From assembly GCA_034521495.1 (NCBI GenBank), contig JAXHMK010000015.1, positions 1 to 64,000 on the forward strand: a stretch of 64,000 bases of DNA, given 5' to 3'. Source of the stretch: Balneolaceae bacterium (lineage in GTDB: Bacteria > Bacteroidota > Rhodothermia > Balneolales > Balneolaceae). Made by a program: the position numbers and the translations under genes. Under the pieces are notes generated by a model. The model searched no databases. It saw nothing but the letters and a program-made list of their open reading frames with translations, and was not told the origin of the DNA. This document shows positions 60,615 to 64,000 of the stretch, one piece after another (within the stretch, counting starts at the first letter, position 1; every line of letters begins with the position of its first letter).

Positions 60615-62083
60615 TCAGTGCTTGTTTCAGTATTTTGTACCCTTACTTGGTCAATATGCAGTAGCCAGGGTATGGTTGTTGGTTCGATACCGCTGACCCG
60701 ATCTTTATAAACTCCCAGGATGTCTGTTTCCATCTGCATCCAATAATCTGTATCGATGGGTTTAATATTGTGATGCAGCGAACTGCTGTTATGAGTATAG
60801 ATGGAGGTTTGTTCAGTTGGCACCCGAATATCAAAAAGAACCAGTGATGAATTGGGCATAAAAATAGTGTTATGCAATTCTGTTAAAATTCGCCGGGTTA
60901 GTGCATCTTCAGTGTAGCTGACAAAATAACGTTCAAGCGGTTCGGCCTCTTCGGTGATTTCAAATTCATCCACGTTTAAAACCAATTCTCCGCGTGTGGA
61001 AATGTCCTCTTCCGTAAGATAGGCCAGGCGGTTAATTAACCAATCATGATTCACCCCGGCTTCTTCATTCAGGTAAAATGCTGCTATTCGGGATGCGTTA
61101 TGTTGTACAAGTTTAAAATCTGATTCATAAGAAGACTGAAGATCACCGTTCTCTGTTAAAATTTGGGTTGATATTTCTGGTCCAATTTCTGGAATCCAGT
61201 CAGTTTCATTTGTGGTAAACTCCTGGAACAGCTCCACTTCATCGGAAAAGCTTTGCAGGTTGATTCGGTTTATGAGCGGATTTTGCTGATCATTGCCGTT
61301 ATCTCGGCGCATCAACACAATTTGCCCGTTGTTGTCAACCCGGTTGAACTGATAGGAACCTGTGCCAATGGGCCGATCAGCCAGGATTGAACTGTTTCCA
61401 CGAATAGCCTCCTGGGGATAGATCAACAAATATGGCGATGCAAGCTTCGTAAGAAATTGGGGATCTTTCTCTTCTAAAACAATGCCCAGGGTTTGACTGT
61501 CAATTACCTGAATTCCGGCAACCTCTTGCAGTACACGTTGATTGGGATCGTAAACAGCTCGCTGTTCGAGATAATAGTTTCTAAAACCACGAATACCCAT
61601 CAGCAACTGCGCAGCGTGATCGGGGACGGTTAACCGGGCTGTTCGCTCAAAAGCATTTTTAATGTCCGAGGCATTTACCCTTCGTCCAATTCCGGAGTTA
61701 AAGATGGAGCTGTTGTGGAAATATTTATTTTGTTTGAGCGTGAAAACATATTCAAGGCTGTCTTCAGAAATCTCCACACTGCTTACGATATCAGGAATGG
61801 GATTTCCCTGTCGATCCAGCGTAAATAAGCCGTCATAGATAAGATTTAGTGTTCTCTGCGTACTGAGATTTTCTGCAAATAGCGGATCAAAATTCGTTAC
61901 CGAATCAATCAACCCGATATTTAATTGAGTAAATTCTTCAGCAACTGTGTCTTGCCGGGCTGCCTCTTTAGTGGCAGGTTCATCTTCTACAACCACCACC
62001 GTAGATTCTGATGAGCTGCACGCATAGGCTACAGTTAATAATAAAATGAAGAGGGCAAAATTTCGTAAGGAGTTCTGTTTCAT
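60611..62083 (-). CDS. ABC transporter substrate-binding lipoprotein (family 5, peptide/nickel type)
   Basis: 490 residues. The lipoprotein signal ends VAYACSSSE, with Cys22 as the lipid site. The SBP_bac_5 fold is seen in NIGLIDSVTNFDPLFAENLSTQRTLNLIYDGLF, the usual SVEISEDSLEYVFTLKQNKYFHNS and VNASDIKNAFERTAR. Such proteins bind oligopeptides or small chelates outside the inner membrane, but no ABC permease or ATPase is next to it, so the partner is elsewhere. The gene abuts ddl upstream and overlaps nadK downstream. Confidence 0.85.
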   Translation of the reverse strand: MKQNSLRNFALFILLLTVAYACSSSESTVVVVEDEPATKEAARQDTVAEEFTQLNIGLIDSVTNFDPLFAENLSTQRTLNLIYDGLFTLDRQGNPIPDIVSSVEISEDSLEYVFTLKQNKYFHNSSIFNSGIGRRVNASDIKNAFERTARLTVPDHAAQLLMGIRGFRNYYLEQRAVYDPNQRVLQEVAGIQVIDSQTLGIVLEEKDPQFLTKLASPYLLIYPQEAIRGNSSILADRPIGTGSYQFNRVDNNGQIVLMRRDNGNDQQNPLINRINLQSFSDEVELFQEFTTNETDWIPEIGPEISTQILTENGDLQSSYESDFKLVQHNASRIAAFYLNEEAGVNHDWLINRLAYLTEEDISTRGELVLNVDEFEITEEAEPLERYFVSYTEDALTRRILTELHNTIFMPNSSLVLFDIRVPTEQTSIYTHNSSSLHHNIKPIDTDYWMQMETDILGVYKDRVSGIEPTTIPWLLHIDQVRVQNTETSTE

Positions 62084-63268
62084 CTATTTATTGGTTTTTA
62101 ATCCTTTGATCCCCTTAACAGCTTTTTGACTCAATAAGTTTGTATCGTAGCTCTGTATTCGCCGGGCTTTTTGGTTCTGCTCTTCCACGGCAATCTCAAT
62201 AAGTTCAAATAAGAGATCTTTGAATGTTATGTCTGATTCTTTCCAAAGATAGAACGAAAAAGAACCCGGTATGGTGTTAATTTCGTTAAAATAATATTGA
62301 CCCGTTTCTTCATTTACCAAAAAATCCAGCCGGGCCAGCCCGCTGCAAGCAAGTAGTTTAAAAACATCAACAGAAGTTTTCTGAATTGACTTGGCCAGCT
62401 CATTTGGAATATTTGCCGGTATTTCGCGATCAGCCGAAGCCATTCCTTTCGCCTCCTGGTCATTCATATATTTGTCCTGGAAGGAGAGCAGTTCCTCTTT
62501 GCCAAGCGGGCGCTCGCAAACACTGGTTCGCTGTTCCCTGGAAGACCCTAAAACCGAGCAGTTAATCTCCATCAGGGGAGTGACCACTTTTTCTACCAGC
62601 AGGTGATTGTCATATTTAAAAGCTGTTTCTACTGCATGAACCAACGATTCCTGGTTATTCACTACTTCAACGCCAATACTGCTCCCCAGGTGGACCGGTT
62701 TTACAATGACGGGATATTTGAGCGATTCAATATTTTTGATGAGGGCTGGCTGATCCTCAATCCACTCCTGTTCTACGAAATCAACACCATCCACAACCGG
62801 GATATCATGAGCGCGGCAGATTGTTTTTGCCATCACTTTATCCATCCCTATGGAAGAGCCCATCACCCCGCTGCCGGTACAGGGGATATTGAACATTTCA
62901 CACGCTCCCTGGAAAGCTCCGTTTTCTCCTTTTGAGCCGTGAAAAGCATCTAACACAGCATAGATTGGAGTGCGTTTCTGTTTTGAGAAAAAGCCGGTTT
63001 TTTGTTCTTGAAGTACAGGCTGCCCAAACTCATTCTGACTAAATGTACAGGGTGTACAGCTGTTTTCAAGCTTTTTCAGATCCTCAAAATTTTTCAGATC
63101 CAGCAGATCTTCCCCGGTTAGCCACCGCCCGTTTTTTGTTATGTACAGCGGGCTGATTTGATACTTTGATTCTTCGAGGGCAGCGATAGCTTGATGAGCT
63201 GTAATTACAGAGACCTCATGCTCCGGTGAAGCGCCTCCAAATGCTACTAAGACAGTTTTTTGCTCCAT
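62084..63268 (-). CDS. ddl: D-alanine--D-alanine ligase
   Basis: 394 residues from the ATG at 63268 (MEQKTVLVAFGGASPEHEVSVITA); the longer frame adds 18 residues without match. It joins two D-Ala for peptidoglycan using ATP. Landmarks are FGGASPEHEVSV, YAVLDAFHGSKGENGAFQGAC, TGSGVMGSSIGMDKVMAK, PVIVKPVHLGSSIGVEVV, and the metal-binding FNEINTIPGSFSFYLW. It is longer than the 306-residue DdlB type and closer to the long DdlA/VanA style. It starts the operon ddl - binding protein - nadK. Confidence 0.94.
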   Translation of the reverse strand: MEQKTVLVAFGGASPEHEVSVITAHQAIAALEESKYQISPLYITKNGRWLTGEDLLDLKNFEDLKKLENSCTPCTFSQNEFGQPVLQEQKTGFFSKQKRTPIYAVLDAFHGSKGENGAFQGACEMFNIPCTGSGVMGSSIGMDKVMAKTICRAHDIPVVDGVDFVEQEWIEDQPALIKNIESLKYPVIVKPVHLGSSIGVEVVNNQESLVHAVETAFKYDNHLLVEKVVTPLMEINCSVLGSSREQRTSVCERPLGKEELLSFQDKYMNDQEAKGMASADREIPANIPNELAKSIQKTSVDVFKLLACSGLARLDFLVNEETGQYYFNEINTIPGSFSFYLWKESDITFKDLLFELIEIAVEEQNQKARRIQSYDTNLLSQKAVKGIKGLKTNK

Positions 63269-63484
63269 AAAAAAGAAATCTTGTATGTCTATAACCTGAG
63301 TTCGATTCTTAATCTGTATCAAAGTTCCTCAAAAGTCCCCTCCTTTTCCAAGGAGGGGAGCCTCTTTTATTGATTTTTAGAATCGAACTGAGGTCTATAG
63401 ATGATACGAAGTTAGCCTGTTAATTAACAACGAGAGTCGTTGTTGTTTGTAGTCTGTTGTCAGTTGTTTGTTGCATCGATTTCC

Positions 63485-63677
63485 AGCCGTCAGACCCCTT
63501 CAGTACATGTTTAGCGGTTTGAGTCAAACAACCTGACAGAGCACCGTGCTTTTCGGTTCCTGTCAGAGTTGTGGGATAAGGTATTCCCCTCGAAAACCGA
63601 TCCACGCGACTCTGGCAGGAGCTATCGCACTCTGCCAGGACGCTAAACAGATACCCGCTTCAAGCGGTCAGTCGGCT
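63485..63677. repeat. MITE-like element (family R3), copy 3, with an R7 palindrome inside
   Basis: Left AGCCGTCAGACC...AGTACATGTTTAGCGG and right CGCTAAACAGATACCCGC...GCGGTCAGTCGGCT are inverted ends related to 11673-11876. AACCTGACAGAGC and CTCTGCCAGG (63530-63640) form an inserted R7 palindrome. No gene is seen in 63323-63711. Confidence 0.68.
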
Positions 63678-63711
63678 AAGCCCTAACGATCTACTTACAA
63701 CGATCTACTAC

Positions 63712-63996
63712 CTACTGCTCAAAATCGCAACTCTCTCCGCGGCAACACTCCTCAATATTAATTCCGCATGAAGCGCACTGTCCGTGGCCGTGAACCCAAA
63801 CTAACGGTGCAGGCTGTCCGCAGTAAATGCATCTTCGTTGGTCATTGGAGGTGGAGATAGCGCGAGCGTCCCCTGTCAACGAAGCTTTAGCGTAGTTGAC
63901 TCGCTCGTGCTTGGTAGACCGGGGCACAAACGAGGACGTTTGCGCCATCTCAGTCTCTGCGTCTGATCTTTCCTTATTCCTCTTCGGTAAGCTCAC
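63712..63996 (-). CDS. Small zinc-ribbon protein with a repeat-derived insertion
   Basis: 94 residues from a GTG at 63996, at the window edge, so the true start may lie outside. The C-terminal half is a compact zinc ribbon, RRCIYCGQPAPLVWVHGHGQCASCG, with two CxxC pairs, then CCRGESCDFEQ. The middle, TKHERVNYAKASLTGDARAIS, is a direct translation of a palindromic intergenic repeat (CGAGCG type) also found at 58058 (TKHERDARAI there in the same frame). The repeat seems to have entered the gene without breaking the frame. Function is unknown; similar ribbons are often minor RNA- or DNA-linked proteins. Confidence 0.6.
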   Translation of the reverse strand: MSLPKRNKERSDAETEMAQTSSFVPRSTKHERVNYAKASLTGDARAISTSNDQRRCIYCGQPAPLVWVHGHGQCASCGINIEECCRGESCDFEQ

Positions 63997-64000
63997 GATA

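Overview
The window looks like a piece of chromosome from a marine or halophilic member of the Balneolota / wider Bacteroidota lineage. This is inferred from a C-terminal sorting tail of the T9SS type A kind on a secreted metalloprotease, the split two-subunit methylmalonyl-CoA mutase with MeaB, DUF4159, DUF3095, Gfo/Idh and GH29 proteins, weak or absent Shine-Dalgarno sites at most starts, and intergenic DNA crowded with palindromic repeats. No rRNA, tRNA or CRISPR array was seen.

Layout. 0-4 kb: the end of a DNA methylase-like gene, then a minus-strand block with a frameshifted M20 peptidase, a flavin reductase-like protein, a STAS protein and an RsbW-like/GNAT fusion. 4.4-5.7 kb: an IS110-family element inserted in the centre of a palindromic repeat. 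5.9-8.2 kb: a histidine kinase and a DUF4143 ATPase behind tandem operator-like repeats. 8.5-20.7 kb: a minus-strand copper/silver resistance island (exported His/Cys/Met protein, CusA, CusC, CusB, DUF3347 protein, HMA chaperone, PII-like protein, Met-rich lipoprotein, CopB-type ATPase). 21-34 kb: SGNH hydrolase, OmpA lipoprotein, FluC/CrcB, Gfo/Idh oxidoreductase, rhodanese, DUF3095 protein, GAF kinase, fucosidase, DUF4159 protein and an NhaC antiporter. 34-48 kb: SLC12-like transporter, methyltransferase, MeaB, App1-like phosphatase, TerC, DUF559 protein, both methylmalonyl-CoA mutase subunits, and a divergent acyl-CoA dehydrogenase. 49-58 kb: PAS protein, SufE, DsbA-like protein, gamma carbonic anhydrase, HemW, an antitoxin with a broken toxin, a secreted metalloprotease and TrhO. 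58-64 kb: Mdh, NadK, a peptide-binding lipoprotein, Ddl and a zinc-ribbon protein.

The strongest discovery is in the IS110 element. Both ends can be placed to the base, because the flanks rejoin into a repeat found intact elsewhere in the window. The non-coding left end holds two hairpins whose loops carry four guide segments. One loop matches the two target halves and the other matches the two element ends, in the order expected of a bridge RNA. The target is the centre of a dispersed palindromic repeat (called R1 here), and four more perfect copies of the target core are in this window.

Other notable structure: a MITE family with 12-bp target duplications, one copy nested in another; several further palindromic families that insert into each other and twice into reading frames; and six apparent single-base frameshifts, all of the same sign, at least three of them in the metal-resistance genes.
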